Assembly: GCA_026400755.1 (NCBI GenBank)
Contig: JAPLOM010000004.1
Coordinates: 66,688-123,288, forward strand
Source of the DNA: Alphaproteobacteria bacterium
GTDB taxonomy: Bacteria > Pseudomonadota > Alphaproteobacteria > CADEGL01
Length of the DNA: 56,601 nucleotides
Direction of reading: 5' to 3'
Part shown: piece by piece, positions 15,802-25,553 of the stretch
How positions within the stretch are numbered: position 1 is the stretch's first letter
Layout of the letters: the number at the start of each line of letters is the position of its first letter
Program-made: the position numbers and the translations under genes
The notes under the pieces: generated by a model
What the model was told of the DNA's origin: nothing
Databases searched by the model: none
Seen by the model: the letters and a program-made list of their open reading frames with translations, nothing else

Positions 15802-16920
15802 TTACTCGGCGGCCGCGGCCTTCGGATGGGTGGCCAACGGCTTCTGTCGGATCACCGGGAACTTCGTCCCCCGGCGCTTGAACTCTTTCTCGACGGCCGG
15901 GATGACCTTGGAGCCGAGCGCCTCCAGCGTCTTCATGGTGCGCGCATGCGGCACGCCGCCCAGCTGGACGTTGAAGGCCACATGGCTGTGCCGCATGACC
16001 TCGTAGTCCTCGAGGATGCGCTGAGCACAGGTTTCCGCGTCGCCGATGATGTAGTTCTTCTCCATCTGCTCGATGGGTGGCTCGTTCTGCGCGGCCTGCT
16101 CCTCGACGTAGATGCCGTTGATCTTGGAATAATTGAGGCGCAGGGAGAGCGACAGGCGTGAGGAATAACGAGCGCGCTCGGCTGCCTCGCGGGCCTCGGC
16201 CTTGCTGTCTGTCACATGGACGAATCGCATCAGGCTGAGCGGCAGTTCAGACGGGTCGCGGCCGATCGAACGATAGACGTCGTCATAGGCCTGGCGTGCC
16301 TTGGTCAGGGTCGAGACATGATTCCAGCTGGGCGTCAGGAACGGCACATAGCCGCTTTCGGCCACGCGCTTCTGCACCTTGGGGTGCCCCATCAGGCCGG
16401 CGACCCAAATCTCCGGCAGCGGCTTCTGCATCGGACCGACCGCCACCTGGGTGGGCGGCAATTGATAATGCTTGCCGTTGTACGAGAAGACGTCCTGGGT
16501 CAGACCCAGTTCGATCATGTCGAGAATTTCCATCGTGCGGTCGATGGCCTCGTCGATGCGCACGCGAAAACGCTGGAACTCGTAATCCTGATAGCCCGAG
16601 CCGATGCCGAGGACTAGGCGGCCGTTGGTGATGACGTCGGCCTGACCAATCTCCTGCACGATACGCGCGGGCTCATAGAGCGGCAGCACAAGGATGGACG
16701 TGCCCAGGCGGATCTTCGACGTCATGCCCGCCATGTAGGTGCAGGCCAACAGCGGCGACGGGCACAGGCTGTAATTGTTGAAGTGGTGTTCGGCGAACCA
16801 GGCCGTCTCGAAGCCGATCTGCTCGGCCAGCTTCACATTCTCCGCCACGGAGTCGTAGGTGCCGCGGTCGGTCCAGCTTTCGTCGCGCTTCTGCAGCAGA
16901 CTGAACAGGTCGAATTTCAT
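15802..16920 (-). CDS. LLM class flavin-dependent oxidoreductase (luciferase-like monooxygenase)
   Basis: A 372-residue TIM-barrel enzyme of the bacterial-luciferase family, which uses reduced FMN to insert oxygen into small organic substrates. Diagnostic segments are AEQIGFETAWFAEHHF, the SKIRLGTSILVLPLYEP strand region and GRLVLGIGSGYQDYEF. Length is normal. An AGGAG ribosome-binding site precedes the ATG. Immediately upstream, between this gene and a GntR/FCD regulator gene on the same strand, sits an AT-rich segment with two abutting palindromes, so its expression is probably controlled by that regulator. Substrate unknown. Confidence 0.9.
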   Translation of the reverse strand: MKFDLFSLLQKRDESWTDRGTYDSVAENVKLAEQIGFETAWFAEHHFNNYSLCPSPLLACTYMAGMTSKIRLGTSILVLPLYEPARIVQEIGQADVITNGRLVLGIGSGYQDYEFQRFRVRIDEAIDRTMEILDMIELGLTQDVFSYNGKHYQLPPTQVAVGPMQKPLPEIWVAGLMGHPKVQKRVAESGYVPFLTPSWNHVSTLTKARQAYDDVYRSIGRDPSELPLSLMRFVHVTDSKAEAREAAERARYSSRLSLSLRLNYSKINGIYVEEQAAQNEPPIEQMEKNYIIGDAETCAQRILEDYEVMRHSHVAFNVQLGGVPHARTMKTLEALGSKVIPAVEKEFKRRGTKFPVIRQKPLATHPKAAAAE

Positions 16921-16996
16921 GGTCTCGCTCCTGGGATGTCTGTGGCCCTGGGCCGTTCGGACTCAAGAAATATCAATAAAAACAATGCTCTAAGAT

Positions 16997-17018
16997 ATAA
17001 CGTTATGTGTTATAACAC
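16997..17018 (-). promoter_or_regulatory. Double palindromic operator-like element upstream of the luciferase-like gene
   Basis: Two perfect inverted repeats abut: ATAACGTTAT at 16997-17006 and GTGTTATAACAC at 17007-17018. They share the GTTAT/ATAAC half and lie in a 60-base AT-rich island 77-98 bases upstream of the monooxygenase start and just downstream of the GntR/FCD gene. FadR-type GntR proteins bind short dyads of this size, so this is a strong candidate operator, by inference. Confidence 0.65.
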
Positions 17019-17033
17019 TTTATCGAAAGACTC

Positions 17034-17729
17034 TCAAGCTAGCTTCAGGGCTTCCGGCTGCTTGGCGCGCAGTTCGGCCTCCAGATGCTCGGCCGAATAG
17101 CGGATATCGAACTCGATCGCCGCGCGCAAACCCTCGGCATCGCGCGCCTTCAGCGCCCGCGCTGCGCGCTCGTGATTTTCGATTCCCTTCCGCGCCAGAC
17201 CGAACGCCGGATAGATCAGGTTGACGTAGGTGCCCGTGCGCAGCCACAAGCCCTCGATCATCTTGATCAAGGTCGGCATGCGGCAGCCGCGGTAGATACC
17301 GAAATAGAACTCATGGTTGCGCAGGATCGCGCCCTTGAAGTCCTCGGCCTTGGTCGCGCGCGTCAGCGCCTCGTTGGCGGCAACGATGCGCGTGATCTCG
17401 CGCTCGTCCAGCAGGCGCGCGGCACGTTCCGCCGCGAGGCCTTCGAGCGCGATGCGGATGCGGGTGATCTCGGCCAGCCGGTCGATGCTGAGCGGCGGCA
17501 CCATGAGCGTGCGGTTGGCGCCGAACTCGAGCGCGCCTTCGGCGGCCAGGATGCTGAGCGCCTCGCGCGCGGGCGTGAGGCTGACGCCCAGCGATTTGGC
17601 CACGGCGCGGATGGTGATCTTGTCGCCCGGCGCGAAGACGCCGCCGATCAACGCCTCGCGCAGCTTCTCGGCCACCTGGGCGGTCAGGGTCTCGCTGCGC
17701 TCGATCAGATCCAAACGATGGACGGCCAC
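17034..17729 (-). CDS. GntR family transcriptional regulator, FCD (FadR) subfamily
   Basis: About 231 residues. A winged helix-turn-helix occupies roughly residues 10-75 (LREALIGGVFAPGDKITIRAVA, then SLTPAREALSIL), and the remainder is the all-helical FCD ligand-binding domain with the usual metal-ligand histidines in NHEFYFGIYRG and HERAARAL. FCD regulators sense small carboxylic acids and usually repress adjacent catabolic genes. I prefer the GTG at 17729, preceded by AAAAGGCGAG; a TTG five codons earlier (17744) is possible. It lies on the same strand as the luciferase-like gene downstream, with a palindromic element between, and 67 bases past the end of the RND pump gene. Confidence 0.9.
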   Translation of the reverse strand: MAVHRLDLIERSETLTAQVAEKLREALIGGVFAPGDKITIRAVAKSLGVSLTPAREALSILAAEGALEFGANRTLMVPPLSIDRLAEITRIRIALEGLAAERAARLLDEREITRIVAANEALTRATKAEDFKGAILRNHEFYFGIYRGCRMPTLIKMIEGLWLRTGTYVNLIYPAFGLARKGIENHERAARALKARDAEGLRAAIEFDIRYSAEHLEAELRAKQPEALKLA

Positions 17730-17796
17730 GTCTCGCCTTTTCAAGTTCCCGCGAGGGCCACCATACGACGATCGGCGATTGCCGGGAAACCCCGGC

Positions 17797-20700
17797 TCAT
17801 TCGGCCGGCGGTGCCGCGGGCGCGGGCGGCGCGTGATGGGCGGGCGCTTCCGGCTTCTTCCGCCGTTCGCTCAAGCGTTCCAGCACGACGAAGAAGGACG
17901 GCACGAACAAAACCGCCAGGCAGGTCGAGGCCAGCATGCCGCTGAATACGGCGATGCCGATCGACTTGCGCGCGGCGGCGCCGGCGCCCGAGGCCAGCAC
18001 CAGCGGCACGACGCCCAGGATGAAAGCGAAGGACGTCATGACGATGGGCCGGAAGCGGATCTTGGCGGCCTCGACCGCCGATTCCACGATGCTCTTGCCT
18101 TCCTTCAGACGTTTCTCGCGCGCGACTTCGACGATCAGGATGGCGTTCTTGCTGGCCAACGCGATGAGCAGCACCAAGCCGATCTGCGTATAGACATTGT
18201 TAGCGATACCCAGGCCCTTGAGCGCGATCACCGTGCCCAAGAGCGCCAACGGCACCGCGAAGATGACCGCCGCAGGTGCGCTCCAACTTTCGTACTGGCC
18301 GGCCAGCACCAGGAAGACAAGCGCGATGGCCAAGCCGAAGACCAGGAAGACCTGATTGCCGACCAGTTTTTCCTGATAGGAAATGCTGGTCCATTCGTAG
18401 TCGACGCCCGCCGGCAGTGTCCTGGCCGCGACCTGCTCCATGACGGCAAGCGCCTGACCCGAACTAAAGCCCTCGCCCGCCATGCCGTTGATGGCCGCGG
18501 TCGGATAGAGATTGTAGAGCGAGATCAGCGCCGGCCCCTGCGTGTAGCGCACGTCCGTCAACGTGCCGATGGGAACCGTGTCGCCGAACTCGTTGCGGAC
18601 ATAAAGGCGGCGAAGATCCTCCGGCGTCAGGCGGTACTGGTGGTCGGCCTGGACGAAGACCGGGAAGGTGCGGCCGAACTTCGTGATCTGGTTGACATAG
18701 GTCGAGCCCAGATAGGTCTGCAGCGTGTCGAACAGGTTCTTGATCGGAACCTTGAGCGTCTCGGCCTTCACGCGATCCACATCGGCCTTGATCTGCGGTA
18801 CCGATGCACGGAACGGCGTCATCAAATGCTGCAGGCTGGATTGCGCGCCGCCGTTGGCGACCATGGCATCGGCGGCCTGCTGCAGCTTGACGAAATCGAA
18901 GGTCCCATCGGTCAGCTCCAGCTGCATCTGGAAGCCGCCGGATTGGCCCAGGCCCTGAATCGGCGGCGGGATCAGGACCAGCGCGCGCGCCTCCTGAATC
19001 TGCGACATCTGGCCCTGGAGATTGAAGTAGATCGAGCGCAGGTCTTCGCCCTTACCGCGCACGCCCCAATCCTTGAGGATCACATAAGCCACGGCGCCGT
19101 TGGCCAGGCTGGCGTTGTTGTCCAGGACCGAGATTCCGCCGATCGTCACGACGTGATCGACGCCCGGCGTACCCTTCGCGATCTCGTTTACCTTCTGCAT
19201 GACCGCTTCCGTGCGCTCCAGCGAAGCCGCATCGGGAAGCTGAACCGAGACGATCACGTACCCTTGGTCTTCCGGCGGGATAAAGCCGGTCGGGATTGTG
19301 GTCAGCCCCCAGAACGAGAGCGCGACCAGAACGGCCGCGATCGCGACCATCAAGCCGCTGCGATGGACCATGCGGTCGATCAGCCGGACGTAGGCGTGCT
19401 CGACCGGCAGATAGGCGCGGTCGAACGCGCGGAAGAAGATGTTCTTCTTTCCCGGCTTGGGCGGGCGCAGCCAGAGCGCGCACTGGGTCGGCTTCAAGGT
19501 GGCCGCGTTGATGGCGCTGATCAGCGCCGTCGCGGCAATGACCAGGGCGAACTGGCGGTAAAGCTGGCCCACGATACCTGGCAGCATGGCTGCGGGCAGG
19601 AAGACCGACATGAGCACCAGCGTGATGCCGATGATGGGGCCCATCAACTCGGCCATGGCATTGATGGCGGCCTGCTTGGGCGCCACGCCGCGCTCGATAT
19701 GCTGGGATGCGCCTTCCACCACCACGATGGCGTCGTCGACTACGATACCGATGGACAGGACGATCGCGAACAAGGTCATCAGGTTGATGCTGAAGCCGAG
19801 AGCCGCCATGGCCGCGAAGGCGCCGATGATCGTCACGGGCACGGTCGTCGCCGGCACCAGCATGGCGCGGAAATTCTGCAGGAACACCATGATGACGATG
19901 AGGACGAGGATGCCGGCCTCGAACAGCGTGGTGTAGACCTCGTTGATCGAGGCCACGACGAACTTGGTGGTGTCGAAAGGCACCGAGTACTGCAGCCCTT
20001 GCGGGAAGTTCTTCGACATCTTCTTCATCGCCTTGTCGACTTCCTTGGCGACGTCGAGCGCGTTGGCGCCCGGTAGCTGGAAGATGGCGATGCCGGCAGA
20101 GGGCCTGCCGTCGAATTTACAGAATTGGCTATAGGTCTGGGCGCCCAGCTCGACTCGCCCGATGTCCCGGATGCGCGTGATGCGGCCGCCGCTGGCGTTC
20201 TCGGATTTGACGATGATGTCCGCGAACTGACTCGGATCGTCGAGCCTGCCCGGCACGTTGACCGTCAGCTGAAAGCTTTGCCCGATCGGCGCAGGGGGCA
20301 TGCCGACCTGTCCCGCCGCGACCTCCTGGTTCTGGGCGCGAATGGCGTCCATCACATCGGTCGGCGTCATCGACCGCGCATAGAGCTGCTCGGGATCGAG
20401 CCAGATGCGCATGCTGTACTGGCCGATGCCAAACACGGTGACGTTGCCCACGCCTGGCAGGCGCGCCAGTTCGTTGACCAAGCTGATGGTCGCGTAGTTG
20501 CTGAGGAATAGGCTGCTGTATTGGTCGTTTTCCGACGTCAGCGTGATGATCTGCAGCATGGCCGTCGACTTTTTCTGAGTCGTGACGCCTTGCTGCTGCA
20601 CGGCCATGGGCAACTGCGCCATGGCCGCGGAGACGCGGTTCTGCACCTGGACTTGCGCGATATCCAGGTTGGTGCCGACCGCGAAGGTGATGATCAGGTT

Positions 20701-20964
20701 GTAGGTGCCGTCGTTCGCGCTGGTCGACTGCATGTAGATCATGTCTTCGACGCCGTTGACCTGCTGTTCGATTGGCAGGGCCACGGTGTTGACGACGGTC
20801 TGCGCGTTGGCGCCCGGATAAGAGGTCTGAACCTGTACCGTCGGCGGAACGATTTCCGGATACTGCGAGATCGGAAGACCGATAAGCGCGACGACGCCGA
20901 TCAGCATGATCACGATCGCGAGAACGTTCGCGAGGATCGGCCACTCGATGAAAAATTTCGCCAT
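17797..20964 (-). CDS. RND family multidrug efflux transporter, inner-membrane permease
   Basis: A 1055-residue HAE-1 type proton-driven pump of the AcrB/MexF class. The N-terminus MAKFFIEWPILANVLAIVIM and QYPEIVPPTVQV are typical, and the proton-relay aspartate pair appears in LSIGIVVDDAIVVVEG. The C-terminal half ends with FSGMLASTCLAVLFVPSFF followed by a 30-residue alanine/proline-rich tail. It works with the periplasmic adaptor encoded 12 bases upstream and an outer-membrane factor encoded before that. All three lie in one minus-strand operon. The pump itself looks intact although the outer-membrane factor gene is damaged. Confidence 0.96.
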   Translation of the reverse strand: MAKFFIEWPILANVLAIVIMLIGVVALIGLPISQYPEIVPPTVQVQTSYPGANAQTVVNTVALPIEQQVNGVEDMIYMQSTSANDGTYNLIITFAVGTNLDIAQVQVQNRVSAAMAQLPMAVQQQGVTTQKKSTAMLQIITLTSENDQYSSLFLSNYATISLVNELARLPGVGNVTVFGIGQYSMRIWLDPEQLYARSMTPTDVMDAIRAQNQEVAAGQVGMPPAPIGQSFQLTVNVPGRLDDPSQFADIIVKSENASGGRITRIRDIGRVELGAQTYSQFCKFDGRPSAGIAIFQLPGANALDVAKEVDKAMKKMSKNFPQGLQYSVPFDTTKFVVASINEVYTTLFEAGILVLIVIMVFLQNFRAMLVPATTVPVTIIGAFAAMAALGFSINLMTLFAIVLSIGIVVDDAIVVVEGASQHIERGVAPKQAAINAMAELMGPIIGITLVLMSVFLPAAMLPGIVGQLYRQFALVIAATALISAINAATLKPTQCALWLRPPKPGKKNIFFRAFDRAYLPVEHAYVRLIDRMVHRSGLMVAIAAVLVALSFWGLTTIPTGFIPPEDQGYVIVSVQLPDAASLERTEAVMQKVNEIAKGTPGVDHVVTIGGISVLDNNASLANGAVAYVILKDWGVRGKGEDLRSIYFNLQGQMSQIQEARALVLIPPPIQGLGQSGGFQMQLELTDGTFDFVKLQQAADAMVANGGAQSSLQHLMTPFRASVPQIKADVDRVKAETLKVPIKNLFDTLQTYLGSTYVNQITKFGRTFPVFVQADHQYRLTPEDLRRLYVRNEFGDTVPIGTLTDVRYTQGPALISLYNLYPTAAINGMAGEGFSSGQALAVMEQVAARTLPAGVDYEWTSISYQEKLVGNQVFLVFGLAIALVFLVLAGQYESWSAPAAVIFAVPLALLGTVIALKGLGIANNVYTQIGLVLLIALASKNAILIVEVAREKRLKEGKSIVESAVEAAKIRFRPIVMTSFAFILGVVPLVLASGAGAAARKSIGIAVFSGMLASTCLAVLFVPSFFVVLERLSERRKKPEAPAHHAPPAPAAPPAE

Positions 20965-20976
20965 TGCGGATTGGAC

Positions 20977-22155
20977 CTACTTGGACGTCGGCACGGGTGT
21001 CTGCGCGATCTCGCCCTGTTTGGTCGTGACCTTGGCGCCCGGCGCAGCGAACTGCAGCCCATCGATGACAACTAGATCATCATCGGTGATGCCTTCCGTG
21101 ATCACACGCAGGCCATTGACCAGCGCGCCAGTCTTGACGCGCCGCTGCTGCACCGTGTTGTCGTTTCCAACGATCAGCAGATACTGGCCGGCCTGGTCGA
21201 GATTCACCACCTTGTCCGGCACCAAAAGCTGGGGCTCCGCCTGCCCCAGGGGCAAGCGCAACCGCACGAAAAGCCCCGGCAACATCGAGATGTCGTTATT
21301 GGTGAAAACGGCGCGGCCCTGAATTGTGCCGGTCTTGGTGTCGAGACCGGTAGCCACGAAGTCCAGCGTGCCTTCGTGCGGATAGCCCTGTTCGTCCTGC
21401 AGGCCCGCGTAGACCGGTATGCTGGGGACGGTGCCGACCGGGATATTCTGCTCGCGCGCCCATTTGCGGATGCGCAGCAGGTCACGCTCGTTGACGGTGA
21501 AATAGGTGTAAAGCGGCTTGAGCTGCTCGATCATGGCCAACGTGGTCGGCTGACCCGCGCCCACCACGTTGCCAGGGTCGACCAAGTGCCGGCCAACGCG
21601 GCCGGCGAAGGGCGCCAGCACGCGGGTATAGCCCAGGTTGATCTTCGCGACTTCCAGGTTCGCGCGCGCTTCTTCCAGACCCGCGGCGGCCTCGTCGCGC
21701 TGTGCACGCCATTTGTCCACGGTCGCCTGCGAGGTCGCGTTCTGGGCCAGCATACGTCCCTGGCGGTCGAACTCGGTCTGAGCGTTGAGAAGCTGCGCCT
21801 TTTCCGCCGCGATGGTCGCTTCTTGCAGCTTCACTTGCGCGATATAGGGCGCCTGCTCGATCACGAAGAGGAGCTTGTCCTTCTCGACCAGCGTGCCGTC
21901 TTCGAAATTGACCGAGGTCAGATAGCCCTCGACGCGCGCGACGAGAGAGACCGCGTTGAAGGCGGCCGTGGTGCCGGTGGCCTCCAGATAATTGGACACC
22001 TTCTCGCGCACCGGTGGGCTGACCGTGACGGTCGGCGGCGGCGGCGCTTGATAGTTGTTCTCTTCTTTGCATGCGGCCAAAAGCGCGGACAGCGCCAGCG
22101 CCATGACCGCGATCTGCGGTGTCCTCATCATCGTCCGTCCATTCGCTTGCCGCAT
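20977..22155 (-). CDS. RND efflux system periplasmic adaptor (membrane fusion) lipoprotein
   Basis: A 392-residue adaptor that links the inner-membrane pump to the outer-membrane channel. A lipoprotein signal ends in SALLAAC, so the mature protein should be lipid-anchored at residue C29. Barrel-sandwich (lipoyl) halves are visible around ARVEGYLTSVNFEDG and YTRVLAPFAGRVGRH with a helical hairpin between them, followed by beta-barrel and membrane-proximal domains. A start at 22155 has a GTGAGGA site; the paired ATGs at 22131/22128 are alternatives. It begins 11 bases after the outer-membrane factor stop and ends 12 bases before the pump start. Confidence 0.94.
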   Translation of the reverse strand: MRQANGRTMMRTPQIAVMALALSALLAACKEENNYQAPPPPTVTVSPPVREKVSNYLEATGTTAAFNAVSLVARVEGYLTSVNFEDGTLVEKDKLLFVIEQAPYIAQVKLQEATIAAEKAQLLNAQTEFDRQGRMLAQNATSQATVDKWRAQRDEAAAGLEEARANLEVAKINLGYTRVLAPFAGRVGRHLVDPGNVVGAGQPTTLAMIEQLKPLYTYFTVNERDLLRIRKWAREQNIPVGTVPSIPVYAGLQDEQGYPHEGTLDFVATGLDTKTGTIQGRAVFTNNDISMLPGLFVRLRLPLGQAEPQLLVPDKVVNLDQAGQYLLIVGNDNTVQQRRVKTGALVNGLRVITEGITDDDLVVIDGLQFAAPGAKVTTKQGEIAQTPVPTSK

Positions 22156-22165
22156 GGGTTGATCC

Positions 22166-23776
22166 TCACCAATCCGGCGCGCGGATCAGCGCGTCGCGCT
22201 GGTCCTGTGTGGGGGTCTGATGGTTGGCGGGATCGAGCAGGTTGCCCCAATCGGTCCGCTTGGCCATGGCCTCCTTGATGTCGTTGGGCACGAAGTCGTT
22301 GCCGTCGCGCAGCTCCCAGCCGCCGCCGAGCGCGCGGTACACCGAGACCAGCCCCTGGGGCACGTTGCCCAGGCTGATGGCTAGGTTGTCTTGCACCGAG
22401 AGAAGCTGCTGCTGCGCCGTCAGCACCGTCGTGTAATCCGTTTGCCCTTCGCGATAGCGGACCAGCGCCAGGTCGGCGGACTTCGCCGCCGAGCGCGCCG
22501 CTTCGCGGTAGCGCGCAACGCCCTGCTGCGCCATGAGATAGGCGGCCAAGCCGTCCTCCACTTCCTTTTGCGCCTGCAAAACCGTGTTCTGGTATGCCAG
22601 TGCGGCCTTCTGGAACGCGGCATCCTGCGCGCGCACCTGGTTGGTGAGCTGACCGTAATTCAGGAACGGAAACGTCACCGAGGGGCCGATCGACCCCGTC
22701 CGGCTGCCCCAGGTGAACACGTCGCTGAGCGAGGCCGTGCCGACGTTGCTGGAGGCGAAGCCGAAGAAACCGCTGAGCGAGAAGGCCGGATAGAGCTGGG
22801 CCTTCGCGACGCCGATCTGGGCCGATTGAGACGCCGCGACCAGTTCGGCCTGACGGACGTCGGGACGCCGGCGCAACAGATCCTTCGGAATGCCGATCGC
22901 GATTTGCGACGGCGCCGCGGGAATGGCGCTTGGCCCTTCCAATAGCGCGCGGACGCGCGCGGGCGGAACACCCAGCAGAACCGCCAGTGCATTCTTGGCC
23001 TGGCGCAAGCTGGTTTCAAGACCGGGAATCTGCGCCTCGGTCTGAGCCAGTTCCGTCAACGCCTGCTCGACGTCCAACAGGCTGGTCTCGCCTTCATTGT
23101 AGCGGACATTGGCGATGCGAAGGCTTTCCTTCTGAATCTCGACGTTCGCGCGCGCGATGCGGATACGATCCTCGAAGGTGCGGATCGTGATATAGGTGCT
23201 GGCCACGTCAGCGGTCAGCGTGACGAGCGCCGAATCGTAACCCGCGATGGACGACATCAGCGTGGCGTCGGCCGATTCGATCGCGCGGCGGAATTTGCCC
23301 TAGAAATCGATTTCCCAACTGGCGGTCAGACCGAACTGGGTCGACTAGCTGTTGAGCGTCTGGAAACCCGGAATCGGGATGGCAGTCGAGGAATTGGGGC
23401 TCTGACGCGCGGCCGTGTAATCGCCCGTCAGCGCCTGCTGCTGGGGATAGCTTTGGCCGATCGCGACGCCCAACTGCGCGCGTGCTTCGAGGACGCGCAC
23501 GCCGGCGATCTGCAGCGAATAGTTGCTCTTATAGGCTTCGTCGATCAGGCGGTTGAGCGCGGGATCGCCGAGCGCCTCCCACCACTTGTCGCTCTTGAAC
23601 GGCGTCTCGGGCAGCGCGCTGTCCTCGTTCTCCGTCCACTGGCTGGAAACCTTGGCCTCCGGCGTCTCGAAATCGGGGCCGACCTTGAAGCAGGCCGTCA
23701 CGAGAAGAGCGGCAAGGACCGGCAAAAGCCGGACGCAAGGGACGCGAAATGGGGCTGTCGGCAGTGCTGCGCGCAT
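22166..23776 (-). pseudogene. RND outer-membrane factor (NodT/OprM family) with two in-frame amber codons
   Basis: Read through, this is a 536-codon gene: signal and lipobox (LLVTAC) near residue 29, the family opening KVGPDF..P, and two OEP repeats. TAG codons interrupt it at 23345-23347 (codon 144) and 23300-23302 (codon 159). The sequence between and around them stays perfectly family-like (STQFGLTASWEIDF, then GKFRRAIESADATL), so no frameshift is involved. The second TAG falls where homologues have the W of an FWGK motif, consistent with TGG to TAG; the first could come from a TAC, TAT or TGG codon. As it stands only a 143-residue fragment and a possible internal restart could be made. 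Genuine decay, suppression or sequence error remain open. Confidence 0.82.
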
Positions 23777-23872
23777 CGATCCATCGAGTACCGCGCAAAC
23801 GCACCCGGGGGACGCGATCTGAGGATCCGCTCGACCCCCCGAACGCGAATGAAGCGCTTGTTCTGGCTTCTA

Positions 23873-23901
23873 TATATAGCCGTCTAGGGGGAGTGCGGCA
23901 A
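23873..23901 (-). promoter_or_regulatory. Putative promoter of the RND efflux operon
   Basis: On the minus strand TTGCCG (23896-23901) is followed after 17 bases by TATATA (23873-23878), inside an AT-rich run unusual for this genome. It lies about 95 bases upstream of the outer-membrane factor start, in the 139-base gap behind the GMC gene. Confidence 0.5.
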
Positions 23902-23915
23902 CAAAATGTGGGCAG

Positions 23916-25553
23916 TTAACCGCCCTTTTGCCCATAAAACGCCGCCGCGTGGGGCACCGGGGGCGTCTTGCCGCGAATCGCGTCGGCCAGCTTCTCAGCC
24001 ATCATGATGGTGGGTGCGTTCAGGTTGGCGGTTAGCATGCGCGGCATGATGGAGGCGTCGATGACGCGCAAGCCCTCGGCGCCCCGCACCCGGGCGGCGG
24101 AATCGACCACCGCCATCTCGTCCACGCCCATCCGGCAGGTACAAGCCGGATGATACTCGGTGCCCAAGGTGGCCCGCAGGCAGGCCAAAATCTCGGCATC
24201 GGTCTTCACATCCGGGCCGGGGAAAATCTCCTCGGCGCGGTACGGGTTCCAGGCGGATTGCTGGCCGACCTCCCGCGTGCGCTTGAGGGCGTCGATCAGA
24301 TCCTGCCGGTCCTCCGCCGTATCCATGTAGTTGGCGACCATATGAGGTTTCGCGGCCGGGTCGGCCGAGCGCAGCGTGATCCGCCCCCGGCTGGTCGGCC
24401 GCAACAGGTGGATGCAGTACTGATAGCCGTGCACGACCTCGAGCCGGTTCGGCTTGGCCACGCGAATGATGGGCAGGAACTCGTGCTGGATGTTGGGCAC
24501 TTCGATCTCGGGCCGCGTGCGGAAGAGCGCGCCGGTCTCGAAGAAGTTGCTGGCGCCGAGGCCCTGCTTCAGAAGCAGCCATTCCGCCGCCAACCTGATG
24601 CGACCGGCGAAACCCAATTGATGCGCCAGCGAGCGCACGCCGTCGCGCGCGCGGTACTGCACCGCCGTGGCCGGATGGTCCTCCAAATTACGCCCCACGC
24701 CCGGCGCATGGATCGCGGCCTGGATGCCGTGTTCGCGCAGATGCCCGGCATCGCCGATGCCGGAGAGCATCAGAAGCTGCGGGCTGTTGATAGAGCCCGC
24801 GCACAGGATGACCTCGCGCGCGCAGGCGACCGTCTCGACCGTGCCTTTGTGACGCAGGCGTATGCCGGCCGCCCGCTTGCCGTTCAGAAGCACGGCCTCG
24901 ACCAGGCACCGCGTACGCAGCTTTAGATTGGGCCGGTGCAACGCCGGGCGCAGATAAGCGCTGGCCGTGTTCCAACGGCTACCCCGATACGTGGTCCGCT
25001 GTTGCAGATGGACGCCCTCGGGCTTGAAGCCATTGGGGTCCTCGGTGAAGCCCAAGCCGGCCTGCTTGCCAGCCTCTAGAAAGGCTTGGAAAAACGGCTC
25101 CTCGCCTTTCGCCGTGGTGATGCGCAACGGCCCGTCGCCGCCGCGCCATTCATCCGCGCCGCGGTCGTAATTCTCGAGCTTGCGGAAATAGGGCAAGCAA
25201 TGGACCCAGCTCCACTCGGGCAGTCCGGCGGCGGCCCACCCGTCGAAATCGAGCGGATGACCGCGCACATAGGTCATGCCGTTGATGGAGGACGAGCCGC
25301 CGAGCACGCGCCCGCGGGGATGGAAGATCATGCGGCCGTTGAGATGGGGCTCGGGCCCCGCCTCATAGCTCCAATTGAAACGCGGCGCGCGATAGGCGAA
25401 GGGAAGCGCGCCCGGCATCTGCAGAAACGGGCTTCGATCCGAGCCACCAGCCTCGATCAAAAGAACGCGCGTGCTGGCGTCCTCGCTCAGCCGGTTGGCC
25501 AGAACGCAGCCGGCGGAGCCGGCGCCGACAATGATGTAGTCGAATTCAGCCAT
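23916..25553 (-). CDS. GMC family FAD-dependent oxidoreductase (choline/alcohol dehydrogenase-like)
   Basis: A 545-residue flavoprotein that oxidises an alcohol to an aldehyde or ketone. The dinucleotide fold DYIIVGAGSAGCVLANRL opens the protein, the first GMC signature region GRVLGGSSSINGMTYVRG is present, and the catalytic histidine and asparagine appear in EYHPACTCRMG and TANLNAP near the C-terminus. The ATG at 25553 overlaps the stop of the TauD-like gene (TGATG), so translation is coupled and the start is secure; the frame upstream is a shadow. Context with two TauD-type dioxygenases, a racemase-like enzyme and a Rieske oxygenase suggests a shared oxidative pathway for one imported compound. 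BetA-like choline activity is not supported by context. Confidence 0.92.
   Translation of the reverse strand: MAEFDYIIVGAGSAGCVLANRLSEDASTRVLLIEAGGSDRSPFLQMPGALPFAYRAPRFNWSYEAGPEPHLNGRMIFHPRGRVLGGSSSINGMTYVRGHPLDFDGWAAAGLPEWSWVHCLPYFRKLENYDRGADEWRGGDGPLRITTAKGEEPFFQAFLEAGKQAGLGFTEDPNGFKPEGVHLQQRTTYRGSRWNTASAYLRPALHRPNLKLRTRCLVEAVLLNGKRAAGIRLRHKGTVETVACAREVILCAGSINSPQLLMLSGIGDAGHLREHGIQAAIHAPGVGRNLEDHPATAVQYRARDGVRSLAHQLGFAGRIRLAAEWLLLKQGLGASNFFETGALFRTRPEIEVPNIQHEFLPIIRVAKPNRLEVVHGYQYCIHLLRPTSRGRITLRSADPAAKPHMVANYMDTAEDRQDLIDALKRTREVGQQSAWNPYRAEEIFPGPDVKTDAEILACLRATLGTEYHPACTCRMGVDEMAVVDSAARVRGAEGLRVIDASIMPRMLTANLNAPTIMMAEKLADAIRGKTPPVPHAAAFYGQKGG

Noticed and set aside
17317-20076. A 919-codon plus-strand open frame opposite the RND pump
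   Set aside because: It is the antisense shadow of the pump gene in GC-rich DNA; composition is low-complexity, with Arg, His, Asp and Gln runs and no family motif.
23916-25553. Assignment of the GMC oxidoreductase as choline dehydrogenase BetA
   Set aside because: The general GMC motifs do not distinguish choline from other alcohols, and no betaine aldehyde dehydrogenase or BetI gene is nearby.
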